Source: Phaeotremella fagi (lineage: Eukaryota; Basidiomycota; Tremellomycetes; Tremellales; Phaeotremellaceae). From it: DNA of 64,000 nucleotides. The notes under the pieces were generated by a model. It was not told where the DNA came from. It did no database searches and saw nothing but the letters and a program-made list of their open reading frames with translations. Both the position numbers and the translations under genes were made by a program. The DNA lies in NCBI GenBank assembly GCA_001599715.1, contig BCHU01000001.1, positions 1,783,634-1,847,633 on the forward strand, in the 5' to 3' direction. Positions 46,818 through 58,867 of this stretch are shown here, piece by piece. Position 1 is the first letter of the stretch. Each line of letters opens with the position of its first letter.

Positions 46818-47154
46818 AGCCTGCCAAGCGGTGTAAAATTGTAGAAAGTGAACGGATTGGAATTGAATGGTTGCAATTTGGATTTTTGATGGTAACAATG
46901 TGGAGGTTGGTCGAAAGCTGAAGAGCTTAATATTGCTGACACCACATTTCGGGCTCGATATGAACGCGACGGCAGTGACTCAAGTGAATGCAGAATGATG
47001 TGTGTTGGGTACTGGATATATCTGAATACTTCTCCATCCTCCCTGATAGCAAGTCCGCAAAGAATCGATGCTTCAAAAAGTGAATACACACTCTCAATTG
47101 ATACGTGTCAAAAACTAATTTATAAAATACATCTTAATAGAAGAAACGATAAGG
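46818..47154. promoter_or_regulatory. Promoter of the CDK7 gene
   Basis: 337 bp between two minus-strand genes; no coding signal apart from random frames. Confidence 0.4.
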
Positions 47155-48763
47155 CTATCTAGATAAGAGGACAGCGATGATAATAGCTAAGATAGCAATA
47201 ACGAAAGCGACCAATGACATTGAAACTGACAAAGAGTTAACAAACCACCCACAATCCTTCAAGTTGACTTACCTCCATTGAAACTAGCTGGTACAACAAC
47301 TACTCGAACCGTATTATCAGCACTAGCAGAAACTAGGAGATTCGCTGACGGATTGAAACGAAGTGCTGTGGGTGGGAATGAATGAGCTTGAAGGATCTTC
47401 AGTAAAGGCTGATAATTGGTGTCAGCGAAAATCCCCTTTTGATCAGCATCACGTACAGCTAAAGTCTTAGCATCCAGAATGCCGACTGAAAGATCAGAAC
47501 ACCCATAAGACAATAGTTTACCATCCGAGCTTGCACATCAGCACATCGAAAGGACAGAACAACTCACCTGACATCAAATACGGTGACTGGTTTTCCTGCA
47601 ATCTCCCTTCTGACCAGAACATCCCATTTACCAATCTCCTTATTACTGTCATCACTCCCTTTGGATTTACCAGACTTCTTGGAAGATGATTTCTCAGCCT
47701 CCGTCAGAGGTGTGGTACTGGGAGCAGCAACTAATCCAAATGTGCAAACAAAGGCTTTACGAGGAGCGCCTCTTTTTGCTACTTTGGTAGCGTTAAGAAT
47801 AGCGTGTATCGTTGGTGGAATGATGTGGGTAGGGGAGAATCTGTTTAATGGTCAGTCCGGAACAGGTGAAAGATGACAAACTCACCGAGCAGCTCTAAAT
47901 GCTACAGGAGAGAGATCGATACTAGGTGGGAATATCGTTTGGAGTAATTCCGCTTTCGTCTTTTCACTTTCCTCAACCTTGTATATTAGAATCGAATTTG
48001 TCGTGGTGACTGAAAGCTAATAACGATTCAGTCTAAATCAGAAGTCAAAATGGGATACTAGAATACTCACCCAGTCACTGTTTGCTCCACCCCAATCGAG
48101 ATCAACCACTTCACCCCCGTCAATCTTGAACGGTGCTACTGCGATTTCCAATGACGGAAACTTGAGGATAGAAACATAGTCATCTGTTGTTCCTATAGCT
48201 AGCAATGATTTAGATCCAGATAGTGATGTAAGCTTTTGATATGGGTAATCGTCATTCCACGCCGCTTTGATCGTTCCCTGTCCATTGACAAATGCAAGTC
48301 TGCAACCTTATCAGTCTTGATTATCATGATACACCCACTTGTCATCCGTGTATGAGTAAACTCTACATTGATCGTTCTTCCCACTTTGTATAGACGACGA
48401 AGAAGCGTTGATACCCGTGACCAATTTTTTACTCTGTTGTTGTCAGGTAAACACATCTTCTTTGTACTCACGGTTCTATCAACGGCCAACGTCATAGGAG
48501 CGTCTTCGTCTTTACTTAAGGCTAGTTCATTGATGTAAGCTAGTTTCCGGCCATCTTTCGATACGGTACACAGTTTCTTCGATAATGTCAGACCAATTCA
48601 AATCTGTTGAGCACAATTGAGAATAACTGACCAATTTGTTATCAATACCACTTCGACTTGCACCACCTCCACCACCTAGAAGTAAAGTTTCATCATTTGT
48701 CCAGTCTAAACAATAGACCGGAAAGCTGGGTGTGGGATGAGGATGATGTGCGGTCCTTGTCAT
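47155..48763 (-). CDS. SEC12: Sec12-like guanine nucleotide exchange factor for Sar1
   Basis: The first ATG in frame is at 48763 (MTRTAHHPHPTPSFPVYCLD); a longer frame has only TTG. The N-terminal blade has LLLGGGGGASRSGIDNKL, the K-loop region typical of Sec12/PREB. Several WD-type blades follow (VVDLDWGGANSDW, SPVAFRAAR, SSDGKLLSYGCSDLSVGILD). The last blade is LQAHSFPPTALRFNPSANLL plus SADNTVRVV. A final exon adds one hydrophobic helix (VSMSLVAFVIAILAIIIAVLL), giving a C-terminal anchor with the propeller in the cytosol. The protein loads GTP on Sar1 at ER exit sites to start COPII budding. Many short exons were joined by eye. Confidence 0.88.
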
Positions 48764-48909
48764 GACGCGAGGAGATGGGATGGGATGTGGGATAATATGT
48801 ACAATGAGTAGATGGTGGATAACAACAAAGGGTGTGAAGGTTGATTGCTGAGGTGGCAAGTGAGGATGTGTGGCAGGTAAACAACAAATTCATAACGTAT
48901 CGACGCCAA

Positions 48910-51487
48910 TTATCTAATCCTAACCCAATAGTCTCTCCATTCCCCCTGACCAACTACTAAGTTAATAGCACTAGATAACGATCCATCCTCCCATTCTCTC
49001 CATGTCAGACCTACATCTAATGCCAATTTTTTCAATGACTTCGACGTGAATTTCGTCCAAGGTCCTGGAATCGCTCCTTTGGAAGCATGGGTTAAATGGA
49101 AGAAAGGCGCCAACCGAGATACGATCACGGAGTAACTGGGTTTATCGATAAGACTATAAGGGGATTCGAACGCTTCAGGTCCTCTGATACCGATTTCCAG
49201 CAAAAATCGAAGCAGCTGTTCTGAAGCACTTTCATCTTTTGTACCCAATTCCCATAACATCTTCGGGACATTCTCGATCCAAGTTTTGATAAGGGGACGG
49301 AGAGGTGAAAATGGAGGAATATAGAATGGTAGAAGGAGGTGTCTCTGTTCATGCAAGAAGAACAATTCAGTCAGGAACTGATTCCCAAGTTTTTTGATGA
49401 CACTCGAAGAACTCTGTCTTGCCAAATGCAAGAGGAAGGCTTGCCCGACGGTATCAGCCAAATCAGAGCCACTTTTCGTCCTGGGATGAACAAGTATAGC
49501 CCAAACAATAGGAAGCGTAGACGCGTAGGAGGCTGCAGACAGTTGAGGTGCTAAAGCGTTATTTGAAGGAGACTTCGATGATTTAGCTGGGTCATGCAGA
49601 GACGTATAAAGAACTCACCAAAATGTCGATGAGCCAATCTGCAACCTCATCAAGTGCCCAATTGTCAGCAATAAGCGCCTTTGCTTTTCCTTTAGAATCC
49701 CCAGACGTTGTGCCAGAGTTTAAACCTTCTCGCATGACTTTCCATGCCCCTTCAATCGCCAGAATTCGATCTTGCCGCCTGAGTTTTCTATTCATGGGAG
49801 GTAGTGAAAGTTGAGTGGGAGTTGGAGCAAGAAGAATCGCGAGATTAGCGTAGGAGAGGGAGAGTGAGAATTCAGATGTGATACCAGATGCTGATACAGA
49901 CGAGTTGAGTGATTGACGGAACGGGAACCAAGCTGCCATACGCCTTAAGAAGTCCGAAACACCAGCTCGAACTTGCTTGACATCGGTTGCTGGAGAGGGA
50001 ACTTTATAGATTGCAGTCGCCAGGGTCACTGTTATAGCTGCCGTAACACAGCATAGGCCTATGTGGACGTTATCGCTTGAAGTCGAAGATTGAGATGCGG
50101 GAAAAGCGGTTGGAGCAGATTCTAAAAAGGTGGATAACAGCAGTGGTTGAAGGGTCAAATATAGTCGCTGAATGATCAGCTTGCGAACGATATCCAAAAC
50201 CTACCGCCAGAATATCCACGTTTGATGTCTCGTCCTGAGATTCAAAACCCGCAAGTCTACTGACTTCCCAATCTCCTGAGATGTCGGTATCCCTAGCCCA
50301 TCTGCCTGCTCCAGCCAACCACCCCTCCTCCCTTGCATTCGCACTTAATTCCGAAATATCTCTCAAAACGACCTCGTCAGTGTCTTCAGGCTTCTTTGTT
50401 TTCCAAATTCCAAAAATTTGATCTGAATCAAAGCCTGCCAGTAAGGAGTCTCCAGATTTTTCCTTGAGAGCTTTGGATATGAACGCTGCCAACGCTCTCA
50501 GAGTGACGAGCTTTGCGGCGGGAGTGATACGGAACCCCATTTGAGTATTGCTGCCTTTCTCCGCTCCCAGTCCTACGGCCAATCGTAAACCTTCCAGGAT
50601 ATTTCCGCCGGTTCCAGAACCACTGTCGATAGTTTGCTTAGAGCTGGAAGCTCCACTGGATGAGAGAGTATTTGGCCAGGTGCCGATCACAGCGGATGGA
50701 ACTTGTTCCAGTAGAAGATGGATCAATCGACAAGCATCAAGGCGTACATCAGGGAAGATGTGGGAAAGTGCAGAGGAAGTTTGTAGAAGCAGCAACGGCA
50801 AATGGGGAGACAATGTTGACTAAACAGTCAGTATCACTCGCAAGCTACACTCACATCTGATAGAAGAGGTAGATACCAAGCGATGAAACCAATCAAAGCT
50901 TTCCTCACATTTCCGTCCTAGCCATCAATCAGCAAAGTAAGGACAAAAACAAAGCTGCCTACCTCATCACTGACAAGACCACCTATTGACCTGATGACCT
51001 TGCCCGTCTCACCCTCTCTTTTACCCATCGCCACACCTTTTTCTACACCAGCGACCAGAACCTCCTTAAGACTACTCAGTGTATCCTTTCGTACTCCCGC
51101 ATTTGGATGTCGGAGTTGAGACAAAACTTCATCTATAGTCAAACCTCTAGAAGTAGTAGGTGGTAAAGTGGAATCAGAAGTCGATCTTCCTTGTTCCTCT
51201 AAGACTTGAGCTGCTAGAGCTCTGTCAAGGGGTTGTTGCCCAGGTAAAGCGATAGCTAGATATGTGGATTTAACACCATGGAACAATGATTCACGGGCAG
51301 AACTCACATCTGGCCTTGAAAGAAGTGTTGGTAGCGTTGCTGGGTACTTTCTTTCCTTTACCAAGCTTCAATTTGGCTTTCTATGGGGGATGTAGGTTCA
51401 GAAAGGGTGATTATACGTTGAGAGAGGATATATGCTCACTGTAAAGTCAGCCGCCTTCTCCTTCTTCCTCTTTGTAACCTTTGGCAT
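48910..51487 (-). CDS. IPI1: Pre-rRNA-processing protein Ipi1 (TEX10 family)
   Basis: ATG 51487 (MPKVTKRKKEKAADFT). Exon 2 gives KAKLKLGKGKKVPSNATNTSFKAR, the highly conserved Ipi1 N-terminal signature, followed by LPGQQPLDRALAAQV, TIDEVLSQLRHPNAGVRKDTL (HEAT-like), GLVSDEDGNVRKALI and WYLPLLSDSTLSPHLPLLLL. The rest is helical repeat sequence to the stop at 48910 (RDYWVRIR). Ipi1 is a subunit of the Rix1-Ipi1-Ipi3 complex needed for ITS2 processing and 60S subunit maturation in the nucleus. It sits upstream of SEC12 on the same strand, with 146 bp between. Confidence 0.9.
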
Positions 51488-51851
51488 GTTGGATTCACTT
51501 CAAGTTGAGTTACTTACAGCCATAACACAAATTCTCCTTCAATCAAGATAAATAGTAATTCTTAAATTTTAGTGCGCCTAATTGGGGAGATAGGATTAAT
51601 CGTAATTTATTTGCCCGCGCCTAATAATGCACCTCGGTCCTACAGTGCTTTCCTCGCTCAGCCTTCAGCCTCCGTCACTGCCTGTCTGCTGTTATTTACC
51701 TGTATCCTTGATTTATTGACTTTGGAACTCGCGTTGATTCAATCATTCTCGTTTCTAAACTCCTCTTCGCCATACAATCTGAGTAGTACCAACCCTACTG
51801 TTCGTGTAATATCCTCCTTTTCCTACAGAAACACCAATCAATCGCGGTATC
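51488..51851. promoter_or_regulatory. Divergent promoter IPI1 / CDC50
   Basis: The 364-bp gap between divergent ATGs shows CT-rich leader towards CDC50 and no coding signal. Confidence 0.4.
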
Positions 51852-53461
51852 ATGGCTATCTTCAAGAGGAAATCCAGTGACAAAGCACCCGAGGGTCAGG
51901 ATGGTCCTACCCAGAAAGAAAAAGTTAAATTCTCAAAGAGACCAGCAAGTATGTGCATTCTTGAACACATTGTTATTATGGTCATCAGACTGATAGGTAT
52001 GTAGATACCGCCTTCAAACAACAACGTCTCAAGGCTTGGCAACCAATCTTAACACCTAAAGCCGTTTTACCGACTCTTTTCTTGATTGGTGTGATTTTCG
52101 CACCTATTGGAGCGTTAATCGTTTGGGGAAGTGGGAAAGTCACGACTATGTCCTTTGATTACACACAGTGTGATGCATCTGCACCTACAGATGGCTCATT
52201 TGCGGCCATGCCATCCAGTGCTTACAGCTGTAAGTGAGATCGAATAATGGCAGAACACGTTGATTAATTTATGAACTTAGACGCCCTTGCTTCGTCTTCG
52301 TCTGGCTCAACTGTCTCTGCACCCACATGGAGTTTCACTAATGATACCACTCGCGCTGTCGGTCAACAAGCCAGATGTCAAATACAATTCGATGTACCCT
52401 ACAACATTGGTCCAGGCGTTTTCCTTTATTACAAGCTCACCAACTAGTGAGTTTGCAGAATCGAAAGAAGCTAATCAGAATAGCTACCAGAATCATCGAC
52501 GATACGTGCAAAGTATGGACAGCAGTCAATTGAAGGGAGATTACCGATCGCTGTATGTCGCCTATGCTCATCCTTCCGTTCCAGATAGATCAATCATTGA
52601 CCGGTTCTAGTTCGGATATCGATAATGGAAACTGCAAACCAGTCACATCGAGTGGTGGCAAGCCATACTATCCTTGCGGTCTCATTGCCAACAGTGTATT
52701 TAACGGTGAGTCAAAAGATCATTACGAAATGACCGTCACTGACCTGCATGTAGACACGTTCCCATCAGTCGTGTTATTGAACGCTGCAAGTGAGTCATGC
52801 TTCGATGTTCATACTAACTTTTGGTAGATGGTGCTCAGAATCAAACCTATAACTTCACTGACAACGGTATTTCATGGAGTGGAAACTCCAAGAACTATGC
52901 TACCACTGTCAATGGCTACTCCAATTCCGACGTTTTACCACCTCCAAATTGGGCCCTCAGATATCCCAACGGATACACCAATTCGACTCCTATTCCTAAT
53001 CTACAAAATGATGAGCATTTCCAAGTTTGGATGCGGGTCGCAGCGTTACCAACTTTCCGCAAGATTTGGGCCAGAAACGATAACGAAGTCATGGCTAGTG
53101 GTAGATACATTGTAACAGCTTACATGAGTAAGTGATCTACTTTCTACGCAAACCAGAGCTTTATATTAATCTACTTTTTCAGACTACCCTGTCAAACAAT
53201 TCTCTGGAACCAAATCAATTGTGATTTCGACAGTTTCGTGGATAGGTGGTAAGCAACCGTTCCTCGGTTGGGCGTACATTGCAGCTGCGATCCTTTGTGT
53301 TACCCTTGCTATCGCAGGAACTATCAGACATGTGATCAAACCCAGAAAATTAGGTGATATGAGCTGTAAGTGGACGATTTTACATTGAGGCGTTGGAAAA
53401 TTCGCTGATGAATAACTTAGTGTTGTCATGGAATCAACCTCAATCAATTCCAGGGCGATAA
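51852..53461 (+). CDS. CDC50: Cdc50/Lem3-family flippase subunit
   Basis: ATG 51852. The cytosolic start (MAIFKRKSSDKAPEGQ) leads to FKQQRLKAWQPILTPKAVLP, the family signature, then TM1 (FLIGVIFAPIGALIVWGSG). The large lumenal domain has paired Cys (GNCKPV..YPCGLIANSVFND), several N-x-S/T sites, GISWSGNSKNYATT, PPPNWALRYP, FQVWMRVAALPTFRKIW, then YPVKQFSGTKSIVIST and TM2 (AYIAAAILCVTLAIAGTI). Cdc50 proteins pair with P4-ATPases to flip phospholipids across Golgi, endosome or plasma membranes. The partner ATPase is not in this window. No lesions were seen. Confidence 0.94.
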
Positions 53462-53879
53462 GGTGATTTTGTCGGCGGCTAAAAGTTTGACTTTTAGTTT
53501 ACTTTAAAACATCTGTTTTGTTCTTTTCTTTCTTAGTATCTTTAGCTGATAGATGAATGGCGTTATGTATACCATCACTTGCGTTGATTTGATTTGGATG
53601 TGGAAACGCGTCTCACGATGAAACACAAGCACTGACTATAACACACCTAACATCCTTTGAGCCATCAACACCTTATCCATCACCATCAATGGTTATTTTC
53701 TTGATTAAACCTTCCATCCATTCTATTTGGTTCATACATAAATAATATCCCTCTTTTCCGTCTTTCCTTTTATCTCAATTCTTTATCTGTAATACTCCAT
53801 ACCTTTATATCATTGGTCATTGGCGACTCCACTTTAATTCTGTTTCTCTCCCGATTATATCATCAGCTAGTTGATATTG
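53462..53879. other. Intergenic region and CT-rich leader
   Basis: No gene over 418 bp. The right part is CT-rich leader sequence for the triple zinc-finger gene. Confidence 0.45.
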
Positions 53880-56292
53880 ATGATCTTGCCTGCTCAAGGT
53901 ACTCTACGTGGAATCCCACTTCCTAACTCTCCGTTCAACGAGATGGACGACTCCCTTCCTAAAAGTCTCCCCACATCAGATCCTCCTACAGAATTTGACG
54001 ACGTCGCTCAATCAGACAGCAGTTTCGCCCCAGAAAGATTAGCAGTGGCGCAAGAAAAAACCAAAACTTCTCCAGCAGAAAATGATGGAAGACGATTCAC
54101 TGGCAGCGTTCCCTATCCGGCCTGTCCCACCAGTCCAGACAGGAGAAGAAATGCGTTAGGTCTTCGAGAACGAATCGGTGGATTTACAGACAATGTAAGT
54201 TGACACCATCACTGAGAGTGCAGATACTGATATTGAGTTAAAGATTTCAGCTTCCCCTCAGTATAAATCACTTCCTTGCAAGGTGAGTCTTGATCTCTTC
54301 TTGCACTGATCTACTAGTATTTTGATCGATTTGGAGATCAGAGAACTTGTCATCCTTGTCCAGAGAGAGATACCTGCATGTAAGTTCTTCCAACCAAAAT
54401 CAACCCAGCAAAAAATCAACATATTCACCAATTGTAAGGTTCGCACATCCAGGAGATGCCCAATGGCGAAATCTCCCATTCAAAGGTTTTGACAGACCTA
54501 GAATCCGTAAACGGTGTGAGGTGAGTCACCAAGATCAAGGAACCCACTTAGACTTTTAGGGATTTGATGAATACGGAGACGAAATTCCACACTTGAGGTG
54601 TGGTCGTTCCACCGATGACTGCAAGTGAGTTTCACCACAAAAACGTGTCTCACACTTTCTGTAGCCTGTATCACCCATGGCATTCTTTGTGGAGAGTATT
54701 AAGCGGAAATGGGAAAGCTTACACCGACAAGGTTGTCAAACCAGAAGATATTCGTTGCCCTGTAAGTTCTGAATCAATAAATTTTGACAGCGAGCGCCGT
54801 TTACATTTTTAGGCTTACTTCAGAGATGGTGAACCAATCAAACAAGGATGTTTACCTCATCAGAGAGGACTTTGCAAGTGAGTTCCATGATACTGTTATT
54901 CAGATACTTAACGAGGTTCTTCGTGCAGACATATACACCCATCTAGTCCCGATTGGCCAAAAGCCATCTGCCTCGTTCCTCCAAAACACTGTTCTTGGTA
55001 CTGGGACATTCCCGAACCACATCAAAATCTTTTCTTGCGTCAACATCCGGGCGTCTCCTTCAATACTCCTCAGGCAGCATCTCACACTCTTCGACCACCC
55101 GATCGACCCAAAAGAAAAAATAGAGGTACAAAGACTGGGACTGGGAGTCGAATTTTACATCCGTCACCCGACAAATCCTCTAAACAGAGAATTCCACTTA
55201 ACGATCGACGTCCTCTATTCAGTCCTGTTCGAAAAGACCGTGAACAATCCCTCGGTAGCGAGCAAAACACCAGGTATTCCAAACCCTTGGAAAGAGCACC
55301 GTCGAATACAGATATCATCAAGCCAGAAGCTGCGCAGACCGGCGCACTCAACTTTCCACTTAAATCCTCAGAAGAAAGCTCGATTCGATCTGCGTTGTCC
55401 TGCTGGATTAAGTATGTGTCTATGGTGTATTTCTGACACATAATTGTGACTGACCTTCACTTAGTGGTATACACGAAACTCTTGAGGCTAGCAGCGACGT
55501 TAAGTCAACTGAGAGGGAGCTGAGAGAAGACATTCGACGGTGGTCTTCTGTCAAATCTTACAGGCCAGAAACCCTTCAAGTTATCGCCCAAAACGCCAAA
55601 AAGCGAAGGGCTGATTATCTTGAGCATCTAGAGTTTCTCACCGCTGCGTTTTTTCAGGAATTGGGTATCAGTCAGCTCCCTGGTATTGTTTCGACACTCT
55701 TGTTAGAACAAGCAACCGAGATCCAAAAGTTGAGGACTCGACTAACAGATCTTGAAGGTATGAAAAAAAACGGAGCCAGAAGTAATCTGACTTCTCTTCA
55801 GAAACCAAAAAACGGAAAGAAATTTGGTTGGAAACGGTCCCTGATGAAAACACTCCAAAGAAAGAAAAGGTTAAGAACGATAAGTTATCTCGAAGGCTTG
55901 AGACAGTCGAGTCATCTGTGGATCGACATTCAAGTAAGATTCGTCATCTCCAAGACAAGGTTTCAAAATCTGAAAAGGAAGGTCTCATCGCGGAGATCAA
56001 AGAACAGTTGATGCCATGGTTCCAAGAGATGGCAGATCAAGTGAGTATGACGTCTCATCAATAGACAGAGACTGACTGTTTTGAGGTGTTGATGGAACCA
56101 AGAAAGAAGAAAACACGTTATTTGACAGAGTCGTCATCTCAATATGCACCAATCAACGTCAACGAGGTGCCGCCTTTAACACCTTCGACTGAATCAGAGG
56201 TCGATTATACAATCTCAACCATTCAATCAGCAGCGGCGTTCTTGGCAAGTATCAAAGATCGTTCGAGATTAGAGAAGAGGGATCGCGTTTGA
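53880..56292 (+). CDS. Triple CCCH-like zinc-finger, coiled-coil protein (unknown)
   Basis: ATG 53880; exon 1 is a disordered 105-residue start. A 21-nt exon (54262-54282) begins the finger region. Three fingers follow: Cys111-X14-Cys126-X5-Cys132-X3-His136; Cys159-X14-Cys174-X6-Cys181-X3-His185; Cys213-X13-Cys227-X7-Cys235-X3-His239. Each His is followed by P-X4-W (HPGDAQW, HPWHSLW, HPSSPDW). The middle part is basic and disordered, and the C-terminal third is helical with a coiled coil (LSRRLETVESSVDRHSSKIR). CCCH fingers usually bind RNA, but the long first loop and HPx4W tail are not the common C-X7/8-C-X5-C-X3-H form. I cannot name the family. Several introns fall between Cys codons, so unspliced reading hides the pattern. 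Confidence 0.75.
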
Positions 56293-56464
56293 TATCAGGC
56301 GAGAGAGTAACAAAACATTCCACATTGACTTCCTGGACCACGTTGCTTCAAACTTGTAATAGTATATAAACATACATTAGATCTGCGTCAAACGCATCAT
56401 GTTTTACGATGTACGAGTACATTACAAATGAAGAACAATAGAATTATTGTTGACTCGTTCGTGT

Positions 56465-57993
56465 CTAGAACCACATGGACACACTCCATCCAACGCCATC
56501 TCCTTCACCTCGCATAGCATGCCACCATCCAGGAGGCATGATGAGAAGATCTCCAGGCTGCAAAACTGCTTCTAAACTTGATGGCCAGACCTTGTCGAGA
56601 TATTCAGGATATTTTGAGTTCAACAAGCCTTTGAAATCGTCATCATGACGAAGGATGGGGACGGTCGATGTATTGGAAATGTATTGCGCGGTGAAACTGG
56701 CTTCGTCCTCTTGGTTTGAATTTCCATGAGCTTGCATATACGAGGTTGAAGAAGGAGGCGCAAGCCAGACTCGTTTGCATCCCAGTACTTGAGCGTAACA
56801 ATTGTAGTATGGATCCTATAGACAATGTAAGCTGTGATATATCAATCAGCGCAAGAGCTTAACCCACCGTATGTGCCGGACTGACTATCTCGCTTCCCCC
56901 ACTGCCTATCCATACGTTGATGACAAGATTATCGTCGTTTTGAGGTGGTTGATATTCAGGCATATACGAAGGCATCGAGGGGTTAGACCAAACATAATCG
57001 GGTAAGGAGATATCTCTCTCTAGTTGAGGGAACTGCAGAAAAAGGGAGTGTTGAGCGAGATAAAGTGGAGGTCCGTCTGATTCAGTTTCTGTTTCCCCTT
57101 CGACTTCATATCCAGCTCTGCGCAAAAAGTCTCGGAATGGAATGATACGTTGACCCCAATCATGTTCATCATAAGCACCCCCAACCTCTACAGGGACCAC
57201 TCTCCCTTCTCCAACAAGGTCTAAAATGTATTCCGCATTGATCCATTTGTCAATTGCTGGCCAAGGTGGAGTCGGAGAATTCTGGCAATGAAGATAGTTT
57301 CTTAGAATGAAAGGAGATTTTGAGTGTTTCTGAAGGTAATGGATTGTTGAGGGAGGTGATGGAAGCTCGATGATAGCTGTGGGCGCATATAACAAACTAG
57401 AACCTGATTGTCTCTGCTTTTTGGATGTTCGTTGATTCTTTCTCGCCGATGCTTTTGTTGACCTAGTTCTTCTCTCTAGTCCTACCCGCTGAACAATGCT
57501 GATCGTTTGTTGAATCCATGACATGCGACATTCCCCTGCAGCACCCGCAACAATAATAGCCATGTCAAGTCTTCTTACTACTCCTTTCCATTTTTCCATT
57601 CCGCTCTCTCGTGTGGAGATGAGATCCAGCAGCGAACGGATCAGGGAAGCGTCTGTGTACAATCTCAACCAGCATTTTGATACTAAATTGAATGGAGTCG
57701 AATTGATGTTCGCGTTTGCCAAATCCAAAAGAGTTTCCAAGGCGGTTTGATGGGTTGATTCAGACGTTGAGCTGGAAGGAATTGATGGAACAGCTTCCAG
57801 TTCTCCAATGATAATTTCTAAAGACCGTAAGAGCAGTCGCAAAGGAGATCGACCACACTGTAAGATGTCTATAAAATATTAGTATTTATCCACATAGACG
57901 TTTACCTTGAGTCTCTAATTTTCCTTCATCTGATAGATCTACGTAAACTGACTGACTTATATCAAGAATATCTTGACAATAATTGTTGATCAT
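56465..57993 (-). CDS. JmjC-domain 2-oxoglutarate hydroxylase (JMJD5-like)
   Basis: ATG 57993; exon 2 begins DILQCGRSP after the intron at about 57890. The first half is helical. The JmjC part has IIELPSPPSTIHYLQKH, SPFILRNYLHCQNSPTPPWPAI, VPVEVGGAYDEHDWGQR, then VNVWIGSGGSEIVSPAHTDPYYNCYAQVLG with the HxD iron ligands and PPGWWHAMRGEGDGVGWSVSMWF with the distal His. The order (VEVG, SPAHTDPYYN, PPGWWH) fits the JMJD5/KDM8 and tRNA-wybutosine-hydroxylase-like branch of cupin_8 proteins rather than histone demethylases of the JHDM type. It hydroxylates a protein or tRNA side chain using Fe(II), O2 and 2-oxoglutarate. The substrate is unknown. It converges on the triple-finger gene. Confidence 0.85.
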
Positions 57994-58867
57994 AAAGAAG
58001 GTAAATCGATTGCAAAGCCAACCGAGGGGAAATACATTTATGGCTATTGAGCGCGAGCAATCATAACTCTCTTTAAGTGGCAGCAGTTTGGCCTGTTAAA
58101 TCACTCAACTCTTACTCAAATTCCCCTCAGCTTTCCAATACTTGCTTTTTTGTGCTCTAGATCTTGGGTGTTCGTTTTTTGCCTAAATAATTTAATTAAC
58201 CAATTCAAGTCGTATCAAGCGGATTTCAATTTTTGGACTTGACAGTCCATCAAACATACGCAAAATCTTCCTAATGTTACAGCTACAAATGATCAACAAT
58301 TCATTCCTCCATAAGCATGATAAAGATATTGTCACAACCTTCAAGTTTCTGATGCTTCTGATCTCTTTCCACAGTGGAACATGTACCTTAAGCAATTCTG
58401 CGGGGTGATCTCAAATCCAAAGTGGTTGTCTGAAAAGTGCTGATAGGGAGAGTGGTCCCAGGGATGGAAAGCGACAGTGATCATGCTTTGTTAATCAAAT
58501 TATAACTTCTCAGATGATGTACAAGCGCTGAGTCACTGTTGAAGGAACATGACGTCAATCATGCTTTGTATCTAGATTGTAGTTGATGCTGTGGTTATCA
58601 GTTACACCAAACGTTTAATTTGCCACGGTACATGTACAGTCACTTTTTTTCAGATTAGTAAGAGCAAATGCAATCGAGTGACACACCTCTACATTCCCTG
58701 AAAGAAACCACAGTCCAATTTCAGTAGTGCTGTATGCTTTACGGTGAATGAAAAGAGTTTCATGTTGTGGCAGTACCCGCAGTCCCTGGATACCGTGGCA
58801 ATATAAAGATGATTGAGTCTTCATGATTGATGGTATGTATGTTCACAAATCTAACGATTCCTTCGAA
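57994..58867. other. Intergenic region between divergent genes
   Basis: 874 bp with no supported gene; repeats and palindromes that stand out were not found. Confidence 0.5.
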
